Positions 42,496 to 51,991 are shown, counted from the first letter of the stretch. The stretch: 64,000 bases of DNA from Kurthia populi (GCF_042686175.1 NZ_JBHUOR010000008.1:62001-126000); one strand, 5' to 3'. Notes: generated from the letters alone by a model not told the origin. Numbers and translations: made by a program.

Positions 42496-43722
42496 CTAAT
42501 GAACTTGCTTTGCCCATTTATTCGCTTCATAATGCATGCGTAAAATAGTACTTGCCGGTACTTCTATTTGCTGCGCAAATTGACGAATACGCTCGATTTC
42601 CATATTTTCTAACGAAATAACAAGTTGTAAATAAGGCTGTAATGGCGTAGCTTCTCCATTAAGCGTTGCAACAACACCTTCTGACAATGGCAACTGCTCT
42701 AAAATTTGATGCAACGGTCGCCCTAAAATAACATCTATCAACGAAAACATACCGACTAAAAAATATTCCGAATGCAATTTCCCACCATTATAGCGCGCTA
42801 GTGATTCACACATTTTTGCACGAATTAATGACGTCCGCATCACTTCCTCCATACGCCCCGAAACTTTCGTGTCCCGCATTTCTCGATACGTTAAAATATG
42901 CAACCACTGCTGTAAATCACGTAGTCCAAGTGAAATAATCGCCTCTTTAATCGAACGTACTTTATTCAAACGTCGTTTAGGGGAACTATTAATCAATTTT
43001 AATAATTTATAAGATAAAGACATATCACGCTCGATTGTTTCTGCTAAGTCATTAATGTTTGGATCTGTTTCACGTAAAAGAGCGATCACACGGTAATACT
43101 GTAAAATGTTCGCAGGAATTTCCTGCGTCACAATAATCTGTGGACGTTTAAAAAAATAGCCTTGGAATAACTTATAACCATGTCTACGCGCCCATGTATA
43201 TTCTTCAACAGTCTCTACTTTTTCAGCTAATAATGTAATATGCGGATAATAGCTGCGCACTAAATATTCTATTTTTAGGCGTTCCTCCTCAGATGCAAGT
43301 AAGAAATCCACCTTAATAATATCAACATACTTAAAAATTTCAGATTCTAGTAAATCATCGTTTAATAAAAAATCATCTAATGCGATACGATATCCTAAAC
43401 CCTTTAATTCCTGCACACGCTCGATAATATCCACTGTAATGACGATATCTTCTAGTAGTTCAACAACGACAAGTTGGGCTGAAAGTTGCTCAAATATGGG
43501 GCTCATCAAAAGATTCTCTGTGAAGTTAATAAAGCATGGCCGTCCTTGCGATAATTCATCTACACCAAATGAAACAAACGTTTTCGCAATGACATCATAA
43601 GTAGCTACATCTGCATCTGGCATCTCAAAATAATTTTTTTCATTATGGCGATACAGTAGTTCATACGCATACACTTGCTCTAACTCATCAAAAATCGGTT
43701 GCCTCCCAATATACGCTTCCAA
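42496..43722 (-). CDS. EAL-HDOD domain protein with degenerate EAL (YuxH-like)
   Basis: A 408-residue cytosolic protein. The N-terminal EAL-like domain (about 1-200) starts IGRQPIFDELEQVYAYELLYR; the EAL triplet is ELL, the DDFG motif is DDFL, and the AEGVET loop is AEKVET, so c-di-GMP hydrolysis is doubtful. The C-terminal HDOD domain (about 200-400) has NDLAETIERDMSLSYKLLKL and AIISLGLRDLQQWLHILTY. Such proteins probably act as c-di-GMP or protein-binding adaptors in signalling and motility. No c-di-GMP synthase is in the window. Confidence 0.88.
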   Translation of the reverse strand: MEAYIGRQPIFDELEQVYAYELLYRHNEKNYFEMPDADVATYDVIAKTFVSFGVDELSQGRPCFINFTENLLMSPIFEQLSAQLVVVELLEDIVITVDIIERVQELKGLGYRIALDDFLLNDDLLESEIFKYVDIIKVDFLLASEEERLKIEYLVRSYYPHITLLAEKVETVEEYTWARRHGYKLFQGYFFKRPQIIVTQEIPANILQYYRVIALLRETDPNINDLAETIERDMSLSYKLLKLINSSPKRRLNKVRSIKEAIISLGLRDLQQWLHILTYREMRDTKVSGRMEEVMRTSLIRAKMCESLARYNGGKLHSEYFLVGMFSLIDVILGRPLHQILEQLPLSEGVVATLNGEATPLQPYLQLVISLENMEIERIRQFAQQIEVPASTILRMHYEANKWAKQVH

Positions 43723-43762
43723 AAGCAGCCTCCCCCTCTAACGTTGTTTCCCATTATTTTAC

Positions 43763-43801
43763 ACAAAAAAATAGCTGTAGGAAACGTATTCCCTACAGCC
43801 T
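43763..43801 (-). terminator. Terminator of the DedA-family gene
   Basis: A 12-13-bp stem (GGCTGTAGGGAA/TTTCCTACAGCT on the minus strand, one mismatch) with a TACG loop and a T-run follows the stop codon by 13 bases. Confidence 0.87.
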
Positions 43802-43813
43802 TAAAAAATATGC

Positions 43814-44467
43814 TTATTTCTTTGAAAATTTTGCCCTAATCGCAGCAATCAAAGCTGGTAAAACCGAGATAAAAATAATCGCTAAAACAACAATTGAGAA
43901 ATTATCCTTCACAATCGGAATATTACCGAAGAAGTAACCCGCTAATACGCAAACTGCTGTCCATAATGCGCCACCGATAATATTATACATAAGGAAGTAG
44001 CGATAATTCATACGACTAGCGCCTGCTACAAATGGAATGAAGGTACGGATAAAAGGCATAAAGCGCGCAATTAAAACTGTTTTACCACCATGTTTATTGA
44101 AAAATAGTTGTGCTTTTTCAACGTTTTCTTGGCTAATAAAACGCCCTAAAAAACTTCCTGGCTTGATTGTTGTTCCAACACGTTTCCCAATTTCAAAATT
44201 CAAGCTGTCGCCTAACACTGCTGCAACGAAAAATGTTAGCAACACGAGTGGTAATTTTAATCCACCTATAGCTGCTAAAGCACCGCTTGCAAATAATAAT
44301 GAATCACCAGGCAAGAATGGGAAAATAACGACGCCGGTTTCAATAAAGACGATTAAAAACATCAATCCATATGTCCAGAAACCAAAGTCTTTAATCAATT
44401 CAACTAAATGTTCATCAATATGCATAATAAAGTCGAATAAAAATTTAATAATATCCAAATTTGTCAC
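43814..44467 (-). CDS. DedA-family membrane protein
   Basis: A 217-residue integral membrane protein of the DedA/SNARE-associated superfamily, some members of which flip phospholipids such as undecaprenyl phosphate or phosphatidylethanolamine. Typical motifs are FPFLPGDSLLFASGALAA, GDSLNFEIGKRVG and RFMPFIRTFIPFVAGASRM, with a re-entrant loop and a C-terminal helix. The start is GTG at 44465-44467 with only a weak ribosome site, so the exact start is uncertain. Substrate unknown. Confidence 0.87.
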   Translation of the reverse strand: MTNLDIIKFLFDFIMHIDEHLVELIKDFGFWTYGLMFLIVFIETGVVIFPFLPGDSLLFASGALAAIGGLKLPLVLLTFFVAAVLGDSLNFEIGKRVGTTIKPGSFLGRFISQENVEKAQLFFNKHGGKTVLIARFMPFIRTFIPFVAGASRMNYRYFLMYNIIGGALWTAVCVLAGYFFGNIPIVKDNFSIVVLAIIFISVLPALIAAIRAKFSKK

Positions 44468-44493
44468 TCACAATCTTTCAAAATACGTAATGT

Positions 44494-44522
44494 ATCATAC
44501 GCCTATTGCTACTTACAAGCAA
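44494..44522 (-). promoter_or_regulatory. Probable promoter of the DedA-family gene
   Basis: TTGCTT (44522-44517) and TATGAT (44499-44494) are 17 bases apart on the minus strand. Confidence 0.55.
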
Positions 44523-44560
44523 CGTTTTATTGCTTTTAAAGTTGCGTATTTACATAATCT

Positions 44561-46543
44561 TTACAAATATTTTTCAAACCATACGACAAGTTGTTTCAGA
44601 CGTTCTTGTCGTAAATTTGGGAGTCCGGTACGTGATAAATCATGATTTGCTCGTGGGAAGCGAACAAACTTCGTCGTTTTCCCCATTGATTTAAGCGTCA
44701 TGTAAAACTGCTCTGCTTGCTCAATTGGACAGCGATAATCTTGCTCGCTATGTAAAATCAGTAAGGGCGTTTCAACTTTTTCCGCATATTTCAGCGGCGA
44801 ATGCGCCCATAATTTATTTACATCCGTCATATCGCTACCAATTTGCCATTCTGTAAAATAATAGCCAATATCTGATACACCGTAAAAGCTTGTCCAATTG
44901 GAAATAGAGCGCTGTGTTGCCGCTACCTTGAACCGATTTGTATGACCAACAATCCAATTCGTCATAAATCCTCCGTAGCTACCACCTGTTACAGCTAAGC
45001 GATGTTCATCAATCCACGGATTTTCTTCTAAAACGATGTCTACAGCTTGCATTAAATCACGATAATCGCCACCACCATAATCATTGCGACAGCCATTGAC
45101 GAATGCTTGACTATAGCCATGACTACCTCTTGGATTAACATACACAACACCATAGCCTTTTGCCGCGAACAACTGCATTTCATGAATAAAGGTATTGCCA
45201 TACATCATATGTGGTCCACCATGAATATTTAAAAGTAGCGGATACTGCTTGCCCTCTTCATATGCTGCTGGTTTCATTAGCCAGCCAAATACAAGCTCAC
45301 CTGCATCATTTGTAAAATTAAATGCTTCAGGCTCTACAATCGTTACCTCTTTTTCAAAAGCTGTATTAAAACGTGTTAACTGTTCACGTTCACCTGTTGA
45401 AATATTAAGTGCATATAATTCACCAATATGCGTCGAATCACTAATTGTCGCAATCGCATGGATTGCATCGTGATTAACATCATAGCCATAGACATGCTCA
45501 TTTTCAGGCGTTGCTGGATAAATTGCTCCGTCAAGCGTCGCGTAATAAAGACGTGTATCACCCATCGAAGACATTTGGAAATAAAGCGCATTATCATCAC
45601 ACCAAACAACACCTGGGGCTACAGCACCTTGTTGTACATCCGCTGTTTGATAATCTCCTACTGGTAAGTCCATTGCTGCCGTTAAGCTGTAATAATACTG
45701 TTCTTTCACATCATAAATATATACTTCTGCATGTGCTGCATTTTTAAACGGCTCTAAAGGCGAGCCAACAAACGCTACATACCGATCATCTAAAGAAAAA
45801 TACGCCTCTCCGAAATACCCTTGCATATCCGTAATCAATGTTTCTTCCTTTGTCTCGATATCTACAATATAAAGTGGTGAGCTAAAATCATGGTCCCGTT
45901 GTTCTTCATCCGCGCGATTCACAGCATATACTAGCTTCGTTCCATCATTTGATAAAGCTGCAAAATGGTAGTCAAATGTGTCATTTGTAAAACGTGTAAT
46001 GCGCTGTGTAAGTACATCAATTGAGCCAATTTGGCTATGACGATTTTTAGCGAGTAATCCCATCCCATTTAATTTGTAGCGCATGCCGCTAACTTCATAT
46101 ACGTCTGGGCGCTTAGGATTGATTTTCGTTGCCATATCTGTAAATTCTTTATCTTCTTCTACATTGGCACTAAACCAAATAGATTCTGAATTCGGTGACC
46201 ATTCATAGTTTGTTAGACCGTACATAAAGTTCGTTAAGCATTGTGCTTCGCCACCTCGAGTTGGCAAAATATATAGTTGATTCTTTTTAGAACGCGTCGC
46301 TAAAAAACTTACATAACGTGCATCTGGTGACCACTTAATATTTAAAATACGTTCCTTAAGATGTGTCCATTGCGTAATTTCTTTCGTTTCTAAATTAATA
46401 TGATACAAGTAGCCATAATACGTATTGTCGCGATCATTCATCTCTGTACGGACAAAAATTGCTTCTTTTCCATTTGGTGATAATACTGGACTTGTAACTG
46501 AATGTAATTGATATAAATCCTTTGCTTCTATTAAACGTGTCAT
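44561..46543 (-). CDS. S9-family serine peptidase (prolyl oligopeptidase/acylaminoacyl-peptidase type, YuxL-like)
   Basis: A 660-residue cytosolic peptidase. The N-terminal roughly 400 residues form a beta-propeller (repeats such as VTSPVLSPNGKEAIFVRTE and NIKWSPDARYVSFLATRS) that filters substrates; the C-terminal alpha/beta-hydrolase holds Ser522 in GGSYGGFMTNW, Asp602 in SEQDYRCP and His634 in ANHDLSR. It cleaves short peptides, probably acyl- or dipeptides; the true substrate is not known. GGGGGAATTTGAG precedes the ATG. It is divergent from the amino-acid permease, a pairing that suits peptide use. Confidence 0.9.
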   Translation of the reverse strand: MTRLIEAKDLYQLHSVTSPVLSPNGKEAIFVRTEMNDRDNTYYGYLYHINLETKEITQWTHLKERILNIKWSPDARYVSFLATRSKKNQLYILPTRGGEAQCLTNFMYGLTNYEWSPNSESIWFSANVEEDKEFTDMATKINPKRPDVYEVSGMRYKLNGMGLLAKNRHSQIGSIDVLTQRITRFTNDTFDYHFAALSNDGTKLVYAVNRADEEQRDHDFSSPLYIVDIETKEETLITDMQGYFGEAYFSLDDRYVAFVGSPLEPFKNAAHAEVYIYDVKEQYYYSLTAAMDLPVGDYQTADVQQGAVAPGVVWCDDNALYFQMSSMGDTRLYYATLDGAIYPATPENEHVYGYDVNHDAIHAIATISDSTHIGELYALNISTGEREQLTRFNTAFEKEVTIVEPEAFNFTNDAGELVFGWLMKPAAYEEGKQYPLLLNIHGGPHMMYGNTFIHEMQLFAAKGYGVVYVNPRGSHGYSQAFVNGCRNDYGGGDYRDLMQAVDIVLEENPWIDEHRLAVTGGSYGGFMTNWIVGHTNRFKVAATQRSISNWTSFYGVSDIGYYFTEWQIGSDMTDVNKLWAHSPLKYAEKVETPLLILHSEQDYRCPIEQAEQFYMTLKSMGKTTKFVRFPRANHDLSRTGLPNLRQERLKQLVVWFEKYL

Positions 46544-46614
46544 CTCAAATTCCCCCTCGAAATTCTTCGTATACCATATCTTACCATACTCACTAAATTA
46601 TCTAAGTTTTCTAT

Positions 46615-46629
46615 TATGTTCTGAAAATT
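46615..46629. promoter_or_regulatory. CodY-like box upstream of the amino-acid permease
   Basis: TATGTTCTGAAAATT matches 13 of 15 positions of the CodY consensus AATTTTCWGAAAATT, 20 bases upstream of the -35 box. Confidence 0.5.
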
Positions 46630-46648
46630 TATGTAAAAACCCTTGTCT

Positions 46649-46677
46649 TTGTCATGTATTTGTCACAGTTTTATGAT
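46649..46677 (+). promoter_or_regulatory. Promoter of the amino-acid permease
   Basis: TTGTCA (46649-46654) and TATGAT (46672-46677) are 17 bases apart. Confidence 0.7.
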
Positions 46678-46717
46678 AACATTGATAATGCAATTTCATA
46701 GCATCGGAGGCGTTTTT

Positions 46718-48082
46718 ATGTCAAAACAGCAACCTGAACTTCAGCGAGGTCTGGAGTCAAGACACATCACGTTAATGTCGCTCGGTGCCGCTATCGGGGT
46801 AGGATTATTTTTAGGTTCTGCGGGAGCAATTAAGTTAGCCGGACCTGCCGTCTTACTGACTTACGCACTCGGGGGTATTTTCATTTTTTTCATGATGCGT
46901 GCACTTGGTGAAATCGCAACAGATCATCCTGTTGCGGGTTCATTCAGCCGCTACGCACAGGAGCTACTAGGCCCACTCGCTGGATTTTTAACGGGCTGGA
47001 ACTATTGGTTCTTATGGATTGTCACATGTATGGCGGAAATTACTGCAGCAGGAATTTACATGCAACTGTGGTTCCCGGATTCGCCAAAATGGATGTGGGC
47101 ATTATTTGCACTTATCCTAATGACGATTATTAACCTAATCGCTGCAAAAGCATTTGGTGAACTGGAATTTTGGTTTGCAATGGTTAAAGTCGTAGCCATC
47201 ATCTTTATGATTGTTCTAGGCCTTGGCTTAATCTTATTTGGCCTTGGAAATGGCGGAGATGCAATTGGTTTCAGTAATTTATGGTCACATGGTGGATTTA
47301 TGCCAAATGGATTTGGTGGTATCATCGCCGCACTACCAATTGTTATGTTCGCTTACTTAGGAGTTGAAATGATTGGTGTAACGGCTGGAGAAGCGAAAAA
47401 TCCGAAAAAGATAATTCCACGTGCAATTAATACCGTATTAATTCGTATTCTCGTATTCTATATCGGGGCATTAACGGTCATTATGGCTATTTATCCGTGG
47501 GATCAAATTACAGATGGTAATAGCCCATTTGTCATGATGTTTGAAAACGTTGGTATTCGTTACGCAACCGGAATTATTAACTTCGTTGTATTAACCGCTG
47601 CCCTTTCAAGCTGTAACTCAGGAATTTTCAGTACGGGTCGTATGTTATTTAATTTAAGTCATCAAAAGCAAGCTCCAAAAATTTTCGGAAAAGTTGGTAA
47701 AACAGGTGTACCTACAAATGCGATCTATATGTCTGCAATTGTTTTACTAATTGGCGTTGTATTAAACTACTTTGTCGATGAAAAGGTCTTTACATATATC
47801 ACAAGTGTTTCAACATTTGGAGCTGTCTTTACATGGATTATGATTTTGATAACACAAATTAAATATCGTAAAACCTTATCGAAAGAACAAATAAATAAGT
47901 TATCATTTAAAATGTTCCTTTATCCATTTACGTCGTATATTTCGATTATTTTCTTCTTATTCGTCGTTATTTTAATGGCATTTAACGAAGGCACTCGTAT
48001 CGCATTAATTGTCGGTCCAATTTGGATGATTTTATTGCTTGTTCTATACTTCGGTTACTATAAAAATAAAATGATTAAATAA
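46718..48082 (+). CDS. Amino-acid permease (AAT/APC family)
   Basis: A 454-residue transporter with 12 predicted helices. The AAT-family start RGLESRHITLMSLGAAIGVGLFLGSA contains the substrate-binding GxG of helix 1 (residues about 9-34); FMMRALGEIATDHPVAGSF in helix 3 and FAYLGVEMIGVTAGEAKNP in helix 6 are typical. It imports a neutral or small amino acid with protons; proline, alanine/serine and GABA permeases are close relatives and cannot be told apart here. The ATG at 46718 follows GGAGGCGTTTTT; an in-frame start 25 codons earlier lies within the promoter. Confidence 0.88.
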   Translation: MSKQQPELQRGLESRHITLMSLGAAIGVGLFLGSAGAIKLAGPAVLLTYALGGIFIFFMMRALGEIATDHPVAGSFSRYAQELLGPLAGFLTGWNYWFLWIVTCMAEITAAGIYMQLWFPDSPKWMWALFALILMTIINLIAAKAFGELEFWFAMVKVVAIIFMIVLGLGLILFGLGNGGDAIGFSNLWSHGGFMPNGFGGIIAALPIVMFAYLGVEMIGVTAGEAKNPKKIIPRAINTVLIRILVFYIGALTVIMAIYPWDQITDGNSPFVMMFENVGIRYATGIINFVVLTAALSSCNSGIFSTGRMLFNLSHQKQAPKIFGKVGKTGVPTNAIYMSAIVLLIGVVLNYFVDEKVFTYITSVSTFGAVFTWIMILITQIKYRKTLSKEQINKLSFKMFLYPFTSYISIIFFLFVVILMAFNEGTRIALIVGPIWMILLLVLYFGYYKNKMIK

Positions 48083-48093
48083 TCATTCATAGG

Positions 48094-48140
48094 CCCACAG
48101 CGCAAAAAGAACGACTGAGTTTACGCTGTGGGTTATTTTG
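48094..48140 (+). terminator. Terminator of the amino-acid permease
   Basis: The stem CCCACAGCG/CGCTGTGGG (9 bp, perfect) with a 21-base loop is followed by TTATTTTGT. Confidence 0.72.
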
Positions 48141-48157
48141 TCTAGGAGGGTAAAGTT

Positions 48158-48442
48158 GTGCAAGACACTTTTACATTATTCGAACCATTATTTTATTTTA
48201 TTTTAGCACTATCACTTATCATGCTTGTACTGGCGATTATTCCAAAATATCGCTCGCGCTTTTATCAAACATTCTTTGGGGTTAGTAACTTAGTATTCAT
48301 CATATTACTATTTTTCACAGAGGGTATTGTTGTTGAAGAATTTGATTTAAAAGGTGATGAGGTAACTTTTTCACTTGGTATCATCGCTGTTACAATTAAT
48401 ATATTAGCTGTATATTTTGCCTTTCGTAAAAGAAAAGTATAA
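48158..48442 (+). CDS. Small membrane protein, function unknown
   Basis: A 94-residue protein with three predicted helices (about 8-30, 38-56 and 70-88), short loops, an acidic loop EEFDLKGDE between helices 2 and 3, and a basic tail FRKRKV, suggesting the C-terminus is inside. No family recognised. The start is GTG at 48158, with AGGAGGGTAAAGTT directly before. It follows the permease terminator and shares its strand, so partial read-through could link them. Confidence 0.68.
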   Translation: MQDTFTLFEPLFYFILALSLIMLVLAIIPKYRSRFYQTFFGVSNLVFIILLFFTEGIVVEEFDLKGDEVTFSLGIIAVTINILAVYFAFRKRKV

Positions 48443-48580
48443 AAAGAGACTGGGACAAAATACGTCATGTTCCTTTTTTAGCGTTTGCCACGAAAAACCG
48501 GAACCGCGCCGTAGCGCGATTCCGGTTTTTCTTATGCCCATAGGAGAGGTTGCTTTTACACGTATTTCTCAATCTCTTTT
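48441..48580. repeat. 140-bp dyad element with AGAGACTGGGAC motif and internal hairpin
   Basis: Outer arms at 48441-48464 (with AGAGACTGGGACAAAATACG) and 48560-48580 (ACGTATTTCTCAATCTCTTT) are imperfect inverted repeats of each other; between them lies the 17-bp hairpin at 48493-48530. The right arm overlaps the stop codon of the acyl-CoA ligase gene. From memory, very similar AGAGACTGGGAC strings recur near gene ends in several Firmicutes. Confidence 0.6.
48493..48530. terminator. Bidirectional terminator hairpin
   Basis: A 17-bp stem AAAAACCGGAACCGCGC/GCGCGATTCCGGTTTTT with one C-A mismatch and CGTA loop, with A-runs and T-runs inside the stem, sits between converging genes. Confidence 0.87.
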
Positions 48581-49991
48581 ATAATTCATATTTTAAAATT
48601 TTTCCTGTACTATTTTTAGGTAACATCTCAATTTGTTGAATACGTACCGGACATTTATAGCGTACTAAACGTTTCGCACAATATGCTTTTAAATCTTCTT
48701 CATCTAGTTTCGTATTACTTACAACAAACGCTACAACTTCCTCATCTAGTTGCTTACTACGTTTTCCGACAACTGCTACCTCTGTTATATCTGGATGACG
48801 ATATAGGACTTCTTCCACTTCTTTTGGGTAGACATTGTATCCACCTACCAAAATTAAATCTTTCTTTCGATCTACAATCGTCACATACCCTTCCGAGTCG
48901 ATAAATGCTAGATCTCCTGTTCGTAGATAATGCCCTGTAAAAGCCGCAGTAGTTGCTTCAGCATTTTTATAATACCCTGCCATCACATTTGGTCCACTTA
49001 CCGCAAGCTCGCCGATATGCCCTGTTGCTACTTCGCTTAATCCTTCATCTATAATTTTAAGCGACACATTTGGAATAGCCGTCCCTACTGTACCTATTTT
49101 AGTGCGCCCTACAGGATTAAAACATGTAACAGGAGAAGCTTCTGATAAACCATACCCTTCTGAAATTTGTATATTAAAGATATTGGCAAACTTTTCGTGA
49201 ATGGCAAGTGGAAGTGGTGATCCTCCAGAAATAGCTAAACGCAAACTACTTAAATCTCGTTTCGTAGCTGCTTGTACCATATAGTTATACATTAATGGAA
49301 CGCCTGCAAATAATGTTGCTTGTTCACGTTCAATTGTATCGAGTACAGTAGTTGGACTAAACCGTGGTAAAATAATTAACTTCGCTCCAACAAATAACGG
49401 CGCATTCAAAGCTACAGTTAATGCAAACACATGAAATAACGGTAATGCGACAATAACGATATCCGTTGTCTTATATAAGAAAAACTGTGCAACATCTCGC
49501 GCATTACTATATAGATTTAAATGACTTAACATAGCTCCCTTTGGCTTACCTGTTGTGCCTGATGTATATAAAATTAGTGCGGTTTCTGTATCCGTCACAT
49601 GCCAATTTGTAGGTTTACATCCTTCTACGTGATTAATCTCCTCAATCGTTGTATATGGTACTTTACCAATTCCATCCGTTGAAGCAACAATAGCATACCT
49701 AACGTCTCCATTATCTAAAATGTACGATAGCTCCGCTGCTGTATAGTCTGGATTTAAAGGCACCGCTACTGCTCCAATTACCCAAATAGCATATAGACTT
49801 TCCACAAATGCTCGATGGTTATCCATGATTAATGCAACATGATGTCCTTTTGATACACCTTGTGTACGTAAATGAACGGCAATCCCTTCAACTCGCTCAC
49901 ATAAAGCCTCGTAATTCACTGTTTGCCCTTCAAATATGAGCGCAGCGCGATCTGGCTGCTGACTTGCTAATCGCTGTAGTAAATTCAACAT
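48579..49991 (-). CDS. Acyl-CoA synthetase (AMP-forming), class I ligase
   Basis: A 470-residue member of the ANL superfamily that activates a carboxylic acid with ATP and CoA. The AMP-binding P-loop ILYTSGTTGKPKGAMLSH is near 150, EGYGLSEASPVT near 290, YLRTGDLAFID near 365, VDRKKDLILVGGYNVYPKEV at the hinge and the catalytic lysine in KNSTGKILK at the C-terminus. The length is short for long-chain FadD enzymes (about 510-560), so a medium-chain acid is also possible. AGGTGACGC precedes the ATG. Confidence 0.88.
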   Translation of the reverse strand: MLNLLQRLASQQPDRAALIFEGQTVNYEALCERVEGIAVHLRTQGVSKGHHVALIMDNHRAFVESLYAIWVIGAVAVPLNPDYTAAELSYILDNGDVRYAIVASTDGIGKVPYTTIEEINHVEGCKPTNWHVTDTETALILYTSGTTGKPKGAMLSHLNLYSNARDVAQFFLYKTTDIVIVALPLFHVFALTVALNAPLFVGAKLIILPRFSPTTVLDTIEREQATLFAGVPLMYNYMVQAATKRDLSSLRLAISGGSPLPLAIHEKFANIFNIQISEGYGLSEASPVTCFNPVGRTKIGTVGTAIPNVSLKIIDEGLSEVATGHIGELAVSGPNVMAGYYKNAEATTAAFTGHYLRTGDLAFIDSEGYVTIVDRKKDLILVGGYNVYPKEVEEVLYRHPDITEVAVVGKRSKQLDEEVVAFVVSNTKLDEEDLKAYCAKRLVRYKCPVRIQQIEMLPKNSTGKILKYEL

Positions 49992-50020
49992 GCGTCACCT
50001 CTTCTACCCTTTATTATACA

Positions 50021-50054
50021 AAAAAGGAATCGTACCCGAAACAGGCCGATTCCT
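50021..50054 (-). terminator. Terminator of the Bce-type module
   Basis: The stem AGGAATCG/CGATTCCT with a 14-base loop and T-run (minus strand) lies 6 bases after the permease stop. Confidence 0.8.
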
Positions 50055-50059
50055 CTATA

Positions 50060-51991
50060 TTATTTTAAATGCGCTAAATAACGCCAACGAATCAAATAGA
50101 AATACAATAATTGTAGTCCAGTCATAATTCCCACTACCATAATAAGCGTTTTTGCAATCGATAAATCCGCAATACCTTCCCAAAATACTTGAAGGCCAAT
50201 AAAAGCAAAACTGCTGTTAACTACTGCCACACCCCATGGTAAAAAGAATTGTGGAATAAGTTGGCGGTTTACCAGTTTACGTATTTCTCGATCTGTTACG
50301 CCCATTCGTCGAAGTGTCGTATACTGAACTTTGTCACGATCTAAGTTTGCATATAATTTAAAGTAAATAAAACTACCTGCTGCTAAGAAGAATACTGCAG
50401 AAGCTAAAATACCGATAAATAAAATGAGCGCAAAGGTTGAGCGTAGAATCTCGTAATCAATCCCATTATTTTTATAATAAAACGGCGTTGTTCCTTGGCT
50501 GTTCGTTAACGATGCCTCTGTCATAATATTATCGAGTGCATGCCCAACATATTGTGTAGCAGTCCAATCCTTAACAGTGAATGCGAAGATTTTATCAATG
50601 CGACTACCTGTATGATAGCCTTCTTTTAAATTATAAAGACGCGCATAATCATTACTCTCTACAACAATCGCATTAACACCCAATTGATCTTTTGAAAAGA
50701 AGCTGACAGGATACGCACCTTGAATACGAATATTCACATCATTTTCAACCAATGTTGTCTTTATATCTAATGTATTCAATGTTTTATACGCTTCATCTGA
50801 ATATGGAATAAACATTGCATGACCGCGTTTCAAATCGATGGTGGGTTCATCTAATGCTTTTGCTAACTGATTAAATTGTTCCTCACTAACAACTTGAATT
50901 GCCTTGCCCGTTTTTGAAGACGTCTGTGGTTTCACTTCGAGCATCGATAGTTGATAATCTAAATTGCGATCATTTAACTCATCTTCTAAACTCATCAAAT
51001 GCTGATATTCATACGGATTATCAAGTTTACTAATATAAATCATACTAATTGGATTAATTTGATGATATTGATGTGTAAATGCCGACATCGAACTCAATGT
51101 ACCTATCGCTAAAAATGATAACGTTGATACAATCGACGAAATAAAAAACATACGAGAATTTGCTTTTAGCATTTTTGCATACTCTGACCAAGCAAGTAAG
51201 CGATATTTACGCCAATAAATTTTCTTAGACTTCCTTAACAAATCAATTATAAATAACACCGCATCACTAAAGAAGAAATACGTCCCAATCATCATAATCG
51301 GTGGCACAACGAGCGCTAAAAACAGCAAATTACTTTTATCTACATTCAACATAATATAATAGGTTAAACCAAGTAATAAAAATCCTGTAATAGCACCCAT
51401 TTTCGAATAAAGCTGTGGTTGAATATTTTTATCTGTTCCACGTAATAAGTAAATTAACTCTTGGTCTTTAATTGTTAGAACACTTAAATGTGACACTACA
51501 ATAAAGAGCGTTGCAAATGTCAAAATCGTTAGCATAAATGGTTTCCATGAGAAATAAATTGGCAATGCGGAAATCTGTAAAATTTCACGAATGACCATAA
51601 AGAAAAATTTTGAAAAAGCAAAGCCAAATAAAATCCCCACAATAATCGATGCAAAACCAATTAGCATCGTTTCAAGCGTTACTAGTTTATTGAGTTGCTG
51701 CTTCTCCATCCCAAGTTGCATTAAAACCCCAAATTCTTTCGAACGCGCTTCTAAAAAAGCACGCATCGAATAAAAAAGGAAAAAAAGCATAAACAACACT
51801 AAAATGATTTGTGCAAAGTACATACCACGAAATGCAATATCAATCATAAACTCATTTTCAACCTTAGGATGATACATCAACATCGAATAAATAAAAAACA
51901 CCATTACCGATGATACACTAGCTAAGAAAAAGGCTGCATAAATACGATGATTTCGTACAACATTACGATAAGCGAACTGACGAAAACTCAC
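50060..51991 (-). CDS. BceB-type ABC transporter permease
   Basis: A 643-residue membrane protein of the BceAB/YxdM group: about ten helices with a large extracellular domain between helices 7 and 8 (about residues 325-505), which in this family senses and detoxifies lipid-II-binding peptide antibiotics. SFRQFAYRNVVRNHRIYAAF at the start and the EARSKEFGVLMQLGMEKQQL linker after helix 2 are typical. The start is taken as GTG at 51989-51991, 8 bases after AGGAGG; an ATG two codons before is only 2 bases from it. It overlaps the ATPase gene by 29 bases. Confidence 0.87.
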   Translation of the reverse strand: MSFRQFAYRNVVRNHRIYAAFFLASVSSVMVFFIYSMLMYHPKVENEFMIDIAFRGMYFAQIILVLFMLFFLFYSMRAFLEARSKEFGVLMQLGMEKQQLNKLVTLETMLIGFASIIVGILFGFAFSKFFFMVIREILQISALPIYFSWKPFMLTILTFATLFIVVSHLSVLTIKDQELIYLLRGTDKNIQPQLYSKMGAITGFLLLGLTYYIMLNVDKSNLLFLALVVPPIMMIGTYFFFSDAVLFIIDLLRKSKKIYWRKYRLLAWSEYAKMLKANSRMFFISSIVSTLSFLAIGTLSSMSAFTHQYHQINPISMIYISKLDNPYEYQHLMSLEDELNDRNLDYQLSMLEVKPQTSSKTGKAIQVVSEEQFNQLAKALDEPTIDLKRGHAMFIPYSDEAYKTLNTLDIKTTLVENDVNIRIQGAYPVSFFSKDQLGVNAIVVESNDYARLYNLKEGYHTGSRIDKIFAFTVKDWTATQYVGHALDNIMTEASLTNSQGTTPFYYKNNGIDYEILRSTFALILFIGILASAVFFLAAGSFIYFKLYANLDRDKVQYTTLRRMGVTDREIRKLVNRQLIPQFFLPWGVAVVNSSFAFIGLQVFWEGIADLSIAKTLIMVVGIMTGLQLLYFYLIRWRYLAHLK

